DNA of 64,000 bases, from the NCBI GenBank assembly GCA_963738445.1, contig CAVTWS010000003.1, forward strand, positions 49,466 to 113,465, in the 5' to 3' direction. Of this stretch, positions 42,661 to 50,596 are shown in pieces (the stretch's first letter is position 1; each line of letters starts with the position of its first letter). The notes beneath the pieces are model-generated. The model ran no database searches. It was not told the DNA's origin and saw nothing but the letters and a program-made list of their open reading frames with translations. The stretch comes from CAVTWS01 sp963738445. GTDB taxonomy: Bacteria > Actinomycetota > Acidimicrobiia > Acidimicrobiales > SHLQ01. Both the position numbers and the translations under genes were made by a program.

Positions 42661-44010
42661 TCAACGGGTGGGCGTGAGCTCGAGGTCGAGGCGGGTGAGG
42701 CCCCGCAGCATGAAACTCGGGTGGTACTCGTACGTGTTGGTGTCGGCCAGGCGGAACGACGCCACGCGGGCCGCCAGCTCCTCGAGCGCGACTCGCGCCT
42801 CGAGCCGCGACAGGTTCGCCCCTACGCAGTAGTGGATGCCCTTGCCGAAGGCCAAGTGGTTGACGAGGTTCGAGCGGTCGGGGTCGAAGGTGTCAGGGTC
42901 GGCGAAGTGTCGTTCGTCGCGGTTGGCCGAGGTGTACATCAGGACGATCCGTCGTCCCGCAGGAATGATGACGCTGCCGAGCTCGACCTCGCGGGTCGTG
43001 ATCCGCCACATGCCCTGGGTCGGGGTCGACAGGCGAAGCACCTCCTCGATGATCGGCTTGGCGAAGGACGGATCCCGCTGGACCTGCTGCCAGCGATCAG
43101 GATTCCGCCCCAGGAGCAGCATCATCTCCGTCAGCAACTTGGTGGTGGTCTCGTTCCCGGCGACCAGGAGCTGCGAGAGGATCGATTGCATCTCGCTCAT
43201 GGTGAGCGGCTCGTCCGGCAGATCAGGATCCTCCGTCTTGTCGATCCGGGCGGTGACCAGGCGGGACAAGATGTCGTCACCGGGCTCGGCGCGACGACGT
43301 TCGAGCTGATCGGCGAAGAAGTGCTGCATCTCGATCTGACCCATCTCGGCGGCGATGCGTTGCTCCGGGGTGAGCGATGCGCCGATGGGGGCGACGTTGT
43401 CGTCGCTCCAGCGTTTGAAGTCGACCAGCCGATCATCGGGCACGGCCAGGGCCTTGGCGATGCTCTGAACCGGCAGCGGGACCGCGAACGCGGTGACGAA
43501 CTCGATGGTGCCGTTCCCGATCCACGAGTCGATCAATCGTCGGCTGATGGCACGGATCGCCGGCTCGAGGTCGGTGATCGACCGGGGGGTGAAGGCCTTG
43601 GAGACGAGCCTGCGGTACCGGGTCTGTTCCGGGGGATCGGCGCTCAACATGGTGGGCACCGCCGGCCAGCCGCCGTGATCCTCACGGAGCTGGCGCAGCC
43701 GGGCGGCCAGCTCGGGATCGGCGGGCATACCGGCGCTGCCGAACCTCGACGAGTAGGTGGTGGGGTCCCGCAGAACCTCGAGGACGAGGTCGTGCGTGGT
43801 GACCAACCACACCGGCATGCCCAGTGCGTCGGTCGCGAAGACGGGCGCCGTCGCTCGCATCGCCGCGTAGTACGGGTGAGGCTGCTGCTGGATCGCCGGG
43901 TCGAACAAGCCGAAGTCAGCCGGGTCGACGGCGGGCGTCTCTGTGCTGGCCGGGTCAACGGCGGGCGTCTCTGTGCTGGCCGGGTCGACGGCGGCCGTCT
44001 CGTTGGTCAT
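42661..44010 (-). CDS. Cytochrome P450
   Basis: A 449-residue soluble bacterial P450. The I-helix oxygen-activation motif is AGNETTTK, the ExxR helix is EEVLRLS, and the heme-binding loop FGKGIHYCVGANLSRLEARV has the axial Cys. It would hydroxylate or oxidise a hydrophobic substrate. The N-terminal 35 residues contain two and a half tandem decapeptides (PAVDPASTET) from a 30-bp DNA repeat. It heads the minus-strand operon with acyl-CoA dehydrogenase, SDR and PNPOx genes. Site D lies 52 bp upstream. No ferredoxin partner is in the window. Confidence 0.95.
   Translation of the reverse strand: MTNETAAVDPASTETPAVDPASTETPAVDPADFGLFDPAIQQQPHPYYAAMRATAPVFATDALGMPVWLVTTHDLVLEVLRDPTTYSSRFGSAGMPADPELAARLRQLREDHGGWPAVPTMLSADPPEQTRYRRLVSKAFTPRSITDLEPAIRAISRRLIDSWIGNGTIEFVTAFAVPLPVQSIAKALAVPDDRLVDFKRWSDDNVAPIGASLTPEQRIAAEMGQIEMQHFFADQLERRRAEPGDDILSRLVTARIDKTEDPDLPDEPLTMSEMQSILSQLLVAGNETTTKLLTEMMLLLGRNPDRWQQVQRDPSFAKPIIEEVLRLSTPTQGMWRITTREVELGSVIIPAGRRIVLMYTSANRDERHFADPDTFDPDRSNLVNHLAFGKGIHYCVGANLSRLEARVALEELAARVASFRLADTNTYEYHPSFMLRGLTRLDLELTPTR
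43919..44008. repeat. 30-bp tandem repeat encoding P450 N-terminal tail
   Basis: Three copies of a 30-bp unit beginning GCCGGGTC and containing ACGGCGG (43919-43948, 43949-43978, and a diverged third copy 43979-44008 at the start codon). Confidence 0.85.
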
Positions 44011-44061
44011 GGCCCTCCTCGTTCGCCCCGGTACCTCGTCGCCGCTACGTTAGCCGAAGTA

Positions 44062-44075
44062 ATTAACCGGTTGAT
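44062..44075. promoter_or_regulatory. Operator-like palindrome, site D (gapless class)
   Basis: ATTAACCGGTTGAT, a 14-bp palindrome with one mismatch. It lies between the divergent P450 operon (52 bp) and the CMD-domain gene (30 bp). Near-identical to site G. Confidence 0.55.
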
Positions 44076-44104
44076 AGGTGTCCGTACGGCCAGGAGGTCC
44101 GATC

Positions 44105-44605
44105 GTGGCCCGAGTGGAGATCCCCGAGGGTGCGGGCAAGCAGTCCTCACGTCTGTGGTCCGTGGCCCCCACGCTGGCCGAGGGAGTCGCGGCGATGTCA
44201 GGCGCCGTCTACGAGCGGTCCAGCCTGCCCGTTCGCGAACGTGAGGTCGCTCGCATGCGCATCGCCCAGATCAACGACTGCCACATATGACTGGGCACTC
44301 GAGCCGCATCGGCGATGCGGGACGGCCTCACCGACGAGCTGTACACCAGCGTCGACCACACCCATGACCGGCCGGAGTTCACGGCTCGGGAACGGTTGGC
44401 GGCCGAGTACGCCGAGCGTTTCGTGTACGACCACCAACGCCTCGACGACGACTTCTGGTCACGGATGAAGGCAGCGTTCAGCGACCAGGAGATCGTCGAG
44501 CTGTCGCTGACGATCGGGTTCTGCCTCGGGGTTGGCCGCGTGCTGGCGGTGCTCGAGGTCGAGAAGGACTTCGACGTGAACTGGGCGAAGGAACCGACCG
44601 GGTGA
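44105..44605 (+). CDS. CMD/AhpD-fold protein, candidate selenoprotein (in-frame TGA at 44288)
   Basis: GTG 44105 has a perfect AGGAGG 7 nt upstream. The frame reads RMRIAQINDCHI, then TGA (44288-44290), then LGTRAASAMRDGLTDELY, and stays open to TGA 44603, giving 166 residues. In carboxymuconolactone-decarboxylase/AhpD proteins this place is the redox motif C-x2-C (usually INDCHxCLG), so TGA stands exactly for the second Cys: C59-H-I-U62. A 7-bp hairpin with loop GGC follows (44304-44320), its loop 20 nt after the TGA, fitting the bacterial SECIS model. Selenocysteine is therefore likely. A Cys TGC-to-TGA mutation or base-call error is the alternative. Function would be thiol- or selenol-dependent peroxidase or reductase. 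Confidence 0.68.
44304..44320 (+). promoter_or_regulatory. Putative bacterial SECIS hairpin
   Basis: CCGCATC-GGC-GATGCGG: a perfect 7-bp stem with a 3-nt apical loop whose first base is G, starting 13 nt after the in-frame TGA (20 nt from TGA to loop). These are the published features of bacterial SECIS elements: loop 16-37 nt from UGA with a G in the first two loop positions. Confidence 0.55.
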
Positions 44606-44654
44606 TCGAGCCGGGACTCGACCACCTCGACCCGCGTGTGCGGATCGATCCGTC

Positions 44655-44807
44655 ATGTACGCCTCGGCGAACCGCGACGCCACGGTGTGGCCCGATCCCT
44701 ACGAGTTCCGCATCGACTGCGACGCCCGCAGCCACCTCGCCTTCGGATGGGGGCTCCACTACTGCATCGGCGCGCCGCTCGCCCGGCTGGAGATTCGCGT
44801 GGCGCAC
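44655..44807 (+). pseudogene. Cytochrome P450 C-terminal remnant
   Basis: The frame from ATG 44655 encodes YASANRDATVWPDPYEF, then HLAFGWGLHYCIGAPLARLEIRVA: the heme-binding loop of a P450 with its Cys, then the match ends abruptly at a hairpin repeat. A stub at GTG 44602 (IEPGLDHLDPRVRIDPS, overlapping the CMD stop as GTGA) may be its original N-terminus, implying a large internal deletion. It is not functional. Confidence 0.7.
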
Positions 44808-44831
44808 CCCACCCCACCCAACCCCCGAACC

Positions 44832-44934
44832 GGGTGGGTGGCGTACGCCTCACAGGGAACGCCACCCACCCAGAACCCCTCGAATCCGAACTCGGTGGGT
44901 GGCGTACGCCTCAGAGGGAACGCCACCCACCGAG
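44832..44934. repeat. Two copies of a 12-15 bp-stem hairpin repeat
   Basis: Hairpins with arms GGTGGGTGGCGT and ACGCCACCCACC around 14-nt loops: copy 1 arms 44833-44844 and 44859-44870, copy 2 arms 44894-44905 and 44920-44931 (stem extended to 15 bp by CTC/GAG). They fill the 390-bp stretch without an intact gene between 44606 and 44995, together with the P450 remnant. REP-like or terminator role; nothing else is seen there. Confidence 0.75.
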
Positions 44935-44995
44935 AACCAGATCGGGAGTTCGAGGGCGGGCCTGAACGAGACGGAGTGACGGCTAGCGTGCCGAC

Positions 44996-45238
44996 ATGCA
45001 GTCGAGTGACCCGGGCGGGGCGGTGATCACCGGCGACGAGGTTCGACAGAACTGGGGAACCACGGCGGTCCACGAGGGATTGAGTCTTCGAGTCGACCAC
45101 GGCATCACCGTCGACCGAATCCTCGACCGGATGCACGACAACGAGCTCGTCGGAGCTCCCGAGAGCGAGTCCCCGTTCGTCCTGCACGGCCTCAGCCGCC
45201 GGCCGATCCAGTGGCGGGCGACCGGCGCGCCGTCGTGA
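44996..45238 (+). CDS. Small hypothetical protein before HAD phosphatase
   Basis: An 80-residue hydrophilic protein beginning MQSSDPGGAVITGDEVRQNWGTTAVHEGL. I do not recognise a family. TAGCGT ends 6 nt before the ATG, so a leaderless transcript is plausible. Its TGA overlaps the GTG of the HAD gene (GTGA), which supports real translation. Nothing suggests a membrane or DNA-binding role. Confidence 0.5.
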   Translation: MQSSDPGGAVITGDEVRQNWGTTAVHEGLSLRVDHGITVDRILDRMHDNELVGAPESESPFVLHGLSRRPIQWRATGAPS

Positions 45239-46032
45239 CCCGCCGCCTGATCGCCTGTGACGTCGACGGCACCCTGGCCCGGAGCGACGGCACCTTCAGC
45301 GACCGCACCCGCGCCGCGCTCGCGGCCGCCCGGGCGGCCGGTCACATCGTCGTGATCGCCACCGGGCGCCCGTACCGCGTCGCCCTGCGGGCCGCCGAGG
45401 AGCTCGATGTCGAGTGCTACATGGTGTGCTCCAACGGGGCGATGGTCGTCGACGACACCGGTGCCACCCTGGTCGACCACTACCTCGGTGCGGAGCTGGT
45501 CCCCGAGCTCGTGCCCCACCTCCGAACCCGCGTCGACCACATCGCCTTCGGCTTCGAGTTCGAGCGCGGCGTGCGAGCCGAGGCCGGCCTGGCCGAGCGC
45601 CTACCGCCGGGTGTCCCGCTCGGTGATCCGGTGGCCGACATCTTGCACCTACTCGAGTCGGACCGGCCCGTCCGAAAGCTGTTGGCGTGGACCAACGACG
45701 GGCAGGATCTCGACCCGCTCCGCCAGGTGCTGCTCGAGGCGGTAGGTGCGCGAGGCCACGTGTCGAACACGGGTCTCGCCTTCATCGACATCGGCCCCGC
45801 CGGCATCACCAAGGCGGTCGCCCTCGACTGGTTGTGCGGGCACTTCGAGATCGACGTCGACCGGTCCATCGCGTTCGGGGACGAACGAAACGATCTCGAG
45901 ATGCTGGCGTGGGCCGGGATGGGCGTCGCCGTCGCCAACGCGGTGTCGGAGGCCATCGCCGTCGCTGATCGGATCACCCTGTCGAACGACGACGACGGCG
46001 TCGCCGTGGTCATCGAGGAACTGCTCAGCTGA
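45235..46032 (+). CDS. HAD-superfamily phosphatase (Cof type)
   Basis: A 265-residue Cof-like HAD phosphatase. Motif I is IACDVDGTLARSDG, motif II VIATGRPYR, motif III in ITKAVALDWL (Lys), motif IV IAFGDERNDLEMLAWAG; the C2-type cap lies between motifs II and III. Such enzymes dephosphorylate sugar phosphates or flavin precursors; the substrate is not predictable. GTG 45235 overlaps the stop of the 80-residue gene. It converges on the acyl-CoA synthetase at 46054. Confidence 0.9.
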   Translation: MTRRLIACDVDGTLARSDGTFSDRTRAALAAARAAGHIVVIATGRPYRVALRAAEELDVECYMVCSNGAMVVDDTGATLVDHYLGAELVPELVPHLRTRVDHIAFGFEFERGVRAEAGLAERLPPGVPLGDPVADILHLLESDRPVRKLLAWTNDGQDLDPLRQVLLEAVGARGHVSNTGLAFIDIGPAGITKAVALDWLCGHFEIDVDRSIAFGDERNDLEMLAWAGMGVAVANAVSEAIAVADRITLSNDDDGVAVVIEELLS

Positions 46033-46053
46033 ACGGGCGAGATCTCGCTCAGG

Positions 46054-47583
46054 TCACGACTGGGCCCAGTACGGCGCCCGGAGCTGACGTTTGTTGACCT
46101 TGCCCATGGCCGACCGGCCGAGGTCGGCCACCACCTCGACCCGGCGCGGACACTTGTAGTGGGTAAGACGATCGCGGCACCACGCCACCAGCTCACCTGA
46201 CACCGGCGGGGCCTCCGGATCGGCGGCCATCACCAGCGCGATGAGCTCCTCCCCCATCTCGGCGTGGGGCACACCGATGCACGCCACGTCGACGACCTCG
46301 GGATGTTGGATCAACACCTGCTCGGCCTCGGCCGGATAGATGTTGACGCCGCCCGACACCACCATGTCCGAGAAGCGGTCGGTGATGAAGACGTAGCCGT
46401 CGTCGTCGAGGTAGCCGATCTCGCCGAGGGTGAACACCCCAGGCGCGATGTGGGCGGCCGCCGACTTCTCGGGATCGTTGTGGTACACGATCCCGCGCCC
46501 GGTGGTGTCGCGGAAGAAGAGTCGTCCCTCGGTGTTCGCCGGGACCGGCCGGTTGTCGTCGTCGACGACCAGCGCCTCGAACGGGTCGATCGCACGCCCC
46601 ACCGACCCGGGATGGGCCAGCCATTCCTCACTCGAGATCTGGCAGGTCGTGCCGGTCTCGGAGGCGCCATACGCCTCGACGAACACCGGCCCCCACCAGT
46701 CGATCATGGCCCGCTTCACCGGCACCGGACAGGCCGCACCGGTGTGGGACACCAGCTTCACCGACGACACGTCGTACCGGGTCCTGACATCGTCAGGCAG
46801 AGCGAGGAGCCGCACGAAGTGGGTGGGGACCATGACCGACGTCTCGATCCGGTACGTCTCGATCGACGCCAACATGGCCTCGGCGTCGAACCGGCCCTGG
46901 ACCACGACCGGGATGCCGCCGGCCAGGAGTCGGGCGCCCGACAACGGACCGGTGTGGTACATCGGGCCGACCACCAGATGGGTGCCGAACGAGGCAAACC
47001 GGCTCGTGGCCAGGTTCGCCACGTGCTCGGTCATGGTGGCGCCACCAGCGAACAGGGTGGGCGGTTGCACGGTGCCCTTGGGCCGGCCGGTCGTGCCCGA
47101 CGTGTAGATGAGCGGCGGCTGCGGGACGAGGTCGCTCGACGGGTCGGCGGGGTCGGCCCCGGCGAGCCAATCGTCCCAGCCCAAGACGCCCTCGGTCGGC
47201 TCACACCCCCAGGCCACGACGGTGCCGACTCCGGCCTCGTCGGCTGCCGCGACCGCACGATCGATCGTGTCCGGCCCGGCGAAGATCACGCTGACCCCGG
47301 CGTCGGCGAAGATGTACGCCGCTTCGGGCGCGGTCAGATGGAAGTTGGTCGGGACGTTCGAGGCGCCGGCGAACAGGCCACCGAGGTGGGCGAGCGCGGT
47401 GTGGGCGGAGTTCTCGGCAAACAGCGCCACGCGATTCCCGTCGCCCAGACCGCGCGCCAGGAGAGCGTTCACGGCTCGATTCACGATGGTGTCGACCTCG
47501 GCCCACGTGAAGGCGTTGGCGGGGTCGCGCAGGGCGATCTCGTCGGGGTGGTTGGACGCTGTGGCTCGGGCGAATGGGGGCAC
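46054..47583 (-). CDS. Acyl-CoA synthetase (AMP-forming)
   Basis: A 509-residue acyl-adenylate-forming ligase. YTSGTTGRPKGTV is the ATP loop, VEAYGASETG the adenine-binding motif, LGEIGYLDDDGYVFITDRFSDMVVSGGVNIYPAEAE the hinge, and RSAMGKVNKRQLR holds the catalytic Lys. GTG 47583 has GAGGAG 7 nt upstream. It is the last gene of a nine-gene operon that starts with DUF35 and thiolase genes, fitting side-chain activation before thiolysis. It shares its C-terminal architecture with the ligase at the left edge. Confidence 0.93.
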   Translation of the reverse strand: MPPFARATASNHPDEIALRDPANAFTWAEVDTIVNRAVNALLARGLGDGNRVALFAENSAHTALAHLGGLFAGASNVPTNFHLTAPEAAYIFADAGVSVIFAGPDTIDRAVAAADEAGVGTVVAWGCEPTEGVLGWDDWLAGADPADPSSDLVPQPPLIYTSGTTGRPKGTVQPPTLFAGGATMTEHVANLATSRFASFGTHLVVGPMYHTGPLSGARLLAGGIPVVVQGRFDAEAMLASIETYRIETSVMVPTHFVRLLALPDDVRTRYDVSSVKLVSHTGAACPVPVKRAMIDWWGPVFVEAYGASETGTTCQISSEEWLAHPGSVGRAIDPFEALVVDDDNRPVPANTEGRLFFRDTTGRGIVYHNDPEKSAAAHIAPGVFTLGEIGYLDDDGYVFITDRFSDMVVSGGVNIYPAEAEQVLIQHPEVVDVACIGVPHAEMGEELIALVMAADPEAPPVSGELVAWCRDRLTHYKCPRRVEVVADLGRSAMGKVNKRQLRAPYWAQS

Positions 47584-47624
47584 GACGAGTCTCCTCGGGA
47601 GGGTCCGGACAGGTGATCGATCGG

Positions 47625-48077
47625 CTAGGACGGAATCGAGAACGGGCCCGACAGATCGCCGGGGCCGCGATACAACACCCGCAGCCGGCGTGAGCCGAAC
47701 AGCCAGCCGCGCTGCTGATCGCGCACGTACTCGTCGTCGTACCAGGCGAGCAGCACCTGCGCCGGACCGTCGGCCGCCCGGGCGTGCTCCATGACGTACA
47801 CCCGCCCCGTCGCCCGGGAGCCGTCGACCGCGGCGGTCGAGTTCATGGCGTTCTGCACCACGTTGGCGTATCGGCCCATCGCGGCCGTCCAGGTCTCGAC
47901 GATGGTCTCCCGACCCGACACCTCCCCACGTCCGAGATCCCAGACGGCGTCGTCGGCCCACGTCGCGGACCACGCGTCGGCGTCGCGCCGGCACACGGCA
48001 TCGCAGTAACGATGGATCAGATCGGCGATGGCGATCCGATCAGCCAGGTCGGAACCGGTTGCGGTGTCGTCGGTCAT
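47625..48077 (-). CDS. SnoaL/NTF2-like domain protein
   Basis: A 150-residue NTF2-fold protein: LADRIAIADLIHRYCDAVCRRDADAWSATWADDAVWDLG, with a conserved-looking Asp/His pair of the SnoaL_4 type and GRETIVETW. Its ATG shares a base with the stop of the kinase-like gene (TGATG), so it is translationally coupled. These proteins accompany Rieske oxygenases and thiolases in catabolic clusters, as small subunits, isomerases or dehydratases; which applies here is unknown. Confidence 0.85.
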   Translation of the reverse strand: MTDDTATGSDLADRIAIADLIHRYCDAVCRRDADAWSATWADDAVWDLGRGEVSGRETIVETWTAAMGRYANVVQNAMNSTAAVDGSRATGRVYVMEHARAADGPAQVLLAWYDDEYVRDQQRGWLFGSRRLRVLYRGPGDLSGPFSIPS

Positions 48078-49021
48078 CAGGTGCCTTTCGGGGGACGGTC
48101 GGTGAGGTCGACGAGCCGGCGCAGGAACGTCTGGTGCAGGGCCGTCCCGATGGCGACCATGTTGGGGGCCCGGTTCTCGCCTCGCGCCAGTAGGGCGCCG
48201 CAGGTCAGGTTGGCGCAGGCGCCCTTGAACAGGTTGAACGCCTCCCAGTAGTGCCAGTCGGCGGGGGTGAGGCGGACCTGCGCCACCCGTTCGAACAGGA
48301 GGCTCCACGAGTCCCTGGACATCGTGCGCGACCCTCGCATGGCGGCGCAGAAGACCCAGTCCTCCCGGGTGTCGCCCAGGTGGGTGAACTCGAAGTCGGT
48401 CACGGCGACGAGGCCGCCGTCCGCGTCGAACAAGGCGTTGCCGGGGCCGGCGTCGCCGTGGACGACCGACACCCGGGGGCATGGCGGGGCGTGGTGGTGC
48501 AGCCAGGCCGCCGCCTCCTCGATCAAGGGGACCGGAACGACCGTCGCCGATCGGGCCACGTCGTGCCATCGCTCGATCTGCCCGTGGGTGGCGTCGTCCG
48601 GTGACGGTACGACCTCGAACGCCAGCCCGGCGGGATCGACGGCGTGCACGGCCGCGAGGGCGCCGACGAGCGCTTCCGCGGCCCGGTCGTCGAGCGTGCG
48701 CTCGTCGGCCGATGGAGCGACGGAGGCCACGAAGTCCATGACGAAGAACGGCTGTCCGATCACCGCGCCCGAAGGCTCGGACCAGCGGACCGGAGCGACC
48801 GGCACCCCCCGCTCGGCCAGGCCGGCCATGACGCGGAACTCCTCGGCGCTCGACGTGCCGAACACCCCGCCCTGCTCCACCCGCGCCACGTACTCGGACC
48901 CGTCGTCGACGGACACCCGCCACATGGCCCGCGAGTGGCCGGTGGCGATCCGGCTCAGCGCGACCACCTCGGTCGGCACGCCCCGCCGCTCGCCGAGCCA
49001 GGCGGCCAGCTGGTCACGCAT
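48077..49021 (-). CDS. APH-family phosphotransferase-like protein
   Basis: A 314-residue aminoglycoside-phosphotransferase-fold protein. The nucleotide lysine region is not obvious. The catalytic loop VSVVHGDAGPGNALFD and the metal motif AVTDFEFTHLGDTREDW are intact. In catabolic clusters of actinobacteria such proteins are common but rarely characterised; ATP-dependent phosphorylation of a small alcohol is inferred. It overlaps by 8 nt the helical protein gene upstream. The same pair (kinase-like plus helical partner) recurs at 61648-63160. Confidence 0.85.
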   Translation of the reverse strand: MRDQLAAWLGERRGVPTEVVALSRIATGHSRAMWRVSVDDGSEYVARVEQGGVFGTSSAEEFRVMAGLAERGVPVAPVRWSEPSGAVIGQPFFVMDFVASVAPSADERTLDDRAAEALVGALAAVHAVDPAGLAFEVVPSPDDATHGQIERWHDVARSATVVPVPLIEEAAAWLHHHAPPCPRVSVVHGDAGPGNALFDADGGLVAVTDFEFTHLGDTREDWVFCAAMRGSRTMSRDSWSLLFERVAQVRLTPADWHYWEAFNLFKGACANLTCGALLARGENRAPNMVAIGTALHQTFLRRLVDLTDRPPKGT

Positions 49022-49565
49022 CAGCCGGCCCGCCGCCGGGCCGCACGCCCTCGGGCAGGCGTCCGCGGAACCCGGGCACGGTCGATGCCGACCGCGTCAG
49101 ATCGTCGTCGAGGTGGGCGACGAGCAGGGGCCGCAGCACCCGGCGCACCTCCTCGGCTTCGGCGCGGACGTCGGGCTGGGTGGCCGGTGCCGCGTCCGGA
49201 TCGAGGGTCGGCAAGGCATCGGCCAGCGCCCGGCCAGCGGCGGTCATGACCGCCAGGGCGTTCGGTTCACCGTCCCACGAGACGAAGCGGTTCCCACCGA
49301 GTGACGACAGCGCCCCGGCCAACTCGGCCACCCGGGCGGGGTGAGGGTCGGCGCCGCGCTCCCTCGCATAGGTGGCCACGCCCACGAGCTGGAGCGCGGC
49401 CGATCGCGCCCACTCGTCGGTCAGCGCGGGCAGGATCACGTTGCGCAGGGTGTCATCGACGCTGGCCCACAGGTCGTCGTCGGACGGCCAGGTCGGATTC
49501 GCCGCCGAATTCGCCGGCCAGGTCGGATTCGCCGCCGAATTCGCTGGCCTGGTCGGGTGGCTCAC
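49014..49565 (-). CDS. Helical protein paired with APH-like gene, N-terminal repeats
   Basis: A 183-residue all-helical protein: LWASVDDTLRNVILPALTDEWARSAALQLVGVATYARERGADP, with later helices AVMTAAGRALADAL and EEVRRVLRPLLVAHLDDDL. It is related in pattern to the 154-residue protein at 62696, which also neighbours an APH-like gene. The N-terminal 25 residues contain duplicated PANSAANPTW units from a 30-bp DNA repeat. GTG 49565 overlaps the epimerase stop (GTGA). Function unknown. Confidence 0.7.
   Translation of the reverse strand: MSHPTRPANSAANPTWPANSAANPTWPSDDDLWASVDDTLRNVILPALTDEWARSAALQLVGVATYARERGADPHPARVAELAGALSSLGGNRFVSWDGEPNALAVMTAAGRALADALPTLDPDAAPATQPDVRAEAEEVRRVLRPLLVAHLDDDLTRSASTVPGFRGRLPEGVRPGGGPADA
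49486..49557. repeat. 30-bp tandem repeat in 183-residue gene
   Basis: Two copies of a 30-bp unit starting GGCCAGGTCGGATTCGCC (49486-49515 and 49516-49545) and a partial third copy. They encode duplicated PANSAANPTW units on the minus strand. Confidence 0.85.
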
Positions 49566-50596
49566 GCGGTGCTGCCCGGGTGTGACGAGCCGCTGAGCCG
49601 GTCGGCCAGCGCCGCCTCCAGCTCGAAGTCGTAGGAGGACCGCCACACCGGGTCGACGAGGGCGTCCGAGCGGTCGGCCAGTCCCTCGGCCAGGAGCCAC
49701 TCGTAGGCATGCTCGTGACCGGAGGCCAGGTGGAAACGCGGCGCGGGGAGCGAACTCAGGTACTTCCCGGTGTCGAGCATGGCGTGGTGCCGCCGGCCGA
49801 AGAGGTGGCCGAAGACCGGTCGGTCGATCTCGGCGAGGGCCGAGTCGGGGACGGCGACGAGACGGGGTTCCGCCCCGACCACTGCGGCGAGCGTGGCCAC
49901 GTAGCGGTTGACGTCGACCGAATCCGTGGTCACGTTGACCACCTCACCGGTGAGGACGCCGCCGGAGGCGATGGACACCATCGCCGTGCAGAGGTCGTCG
50001 ACGTGGCCGTAGCTCCCGACCACCAACCCACCATGAGGAACGAGGATCGGCCGGCCCTGCCGGAGCCGCAGGAACATGGCCGCTTCCATGTCGTAGATGT
50101 TGTTGCTCGGTCCGTAGATGGCGGCCGGTCGCACGATCGTGGCCGGGAACCCGCGGGTGCGGTGGCGAGCCAGGATCGCCGACTCGGCGACCGACTTGAA
50201 CCCGCCGTAGGTCGACGGGCCGTCGGGGTTGGTCGGCATGTGCTCCGTCCACGGGAACACACCTACGAGCGACTGGTCGTACGCCATGATCGAGCTGACG
50301 TACACGTGGTGACCGACCCGGCCATCGAGCAGATCGAGCAAGCCGTCGATGTCACCCCCACCCGCGGCCATCACGAACCCGGACACGTCGAACGTGGCGT
50401 CCCACTCGGTGCCGGCGAGAGCAGCACGCATCTGTTCCGGGTCGGTGCGATCGGCCGTGAGCTGACGGACGTCATCGGTGAACGACGTGGGCGTGACGCC
50501 CCGGTTGAGGACCGTGACGTCGTGTCCCCCGGCCACCAACATCTCGACCAGGCGCCGGCCGACGAAGACGGACCCACCGAGTACGAGCGCCTTCAC
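49562..50596 (-). CDS. NAD-dependent epimerase/dehydratase-like (extended SDR)
   Basis: A 344-residue extended SDR. The N-terminal Rossmann motif is VLGGSVFVGRRLVEML (GxxxFxG variant). VYVSSIMAY and YGGFKSVAE give the catalytic Y-x3-K. TIVRPAAIYGP is the usual substrate-domain strand. GTG 50596 overlaps the stop of the CrtC-like gene (GTGA). It belongs to the minus-strand operon with thiolase and acyl-CoA synthetase. It may act on a sterol- or terpenoid-like ketone or a nucleotide sugar; context favours catabolism. Confidence 0.88.
   Translation of the reverse strand: MKALVLGGSVFVGRRLVEMLVAGGHDVTVLNRGVTPTSFTDDVRQLTADRTDPEQMRAALAGTEWDATFDVSGFVMAAGGGDIDGLLDLLDGRVGHHVYVSSIMAYDQSLVGVFPWTEHMPTNPDGPSTYGGFKSVAESAILARHRTRGFPATIVRPAAIYGPSNNIYDMEAAMFLRLRQGRPILVPHGGLVVGSYGHVDDLCTAMVSIASGGVLTGEVVNVTTDSVDVNRYVATLAAVVGAEPRLVAVPDSALAEIDRPVFGHLFGRRHHAMLDTGKYLSSLPAPRFHLASGHEHAYEWLLAEGLADRSDALVDPVWRSSYDFELEAALADRLSGSSHPGSTA

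Noticed and set aside
42370..44244. Long plus-strand reading frame of 624 codons opposite the P450 and acyl-CoA dehydrogenase genes
   Set aside because: It is an antisense shadow typical of high-GC codon bias and contains no recognisable domain; the minus-strand genes carry all motifs.
44832..44934. CRISPR or att-site interpretation of the paired hairpins
   Set aside because: Only two copies, each a self-complementary hairpin, no integrase and no flanking target duplication.
47584..47994. Upstream extension of the acyl-CoA synthetase start
   Set aside because: The extension overlaps the SnoaL gene antiparallel in frame usage and is Arg-rich nonsense; GTG 47583 has a good GAGGAG site.
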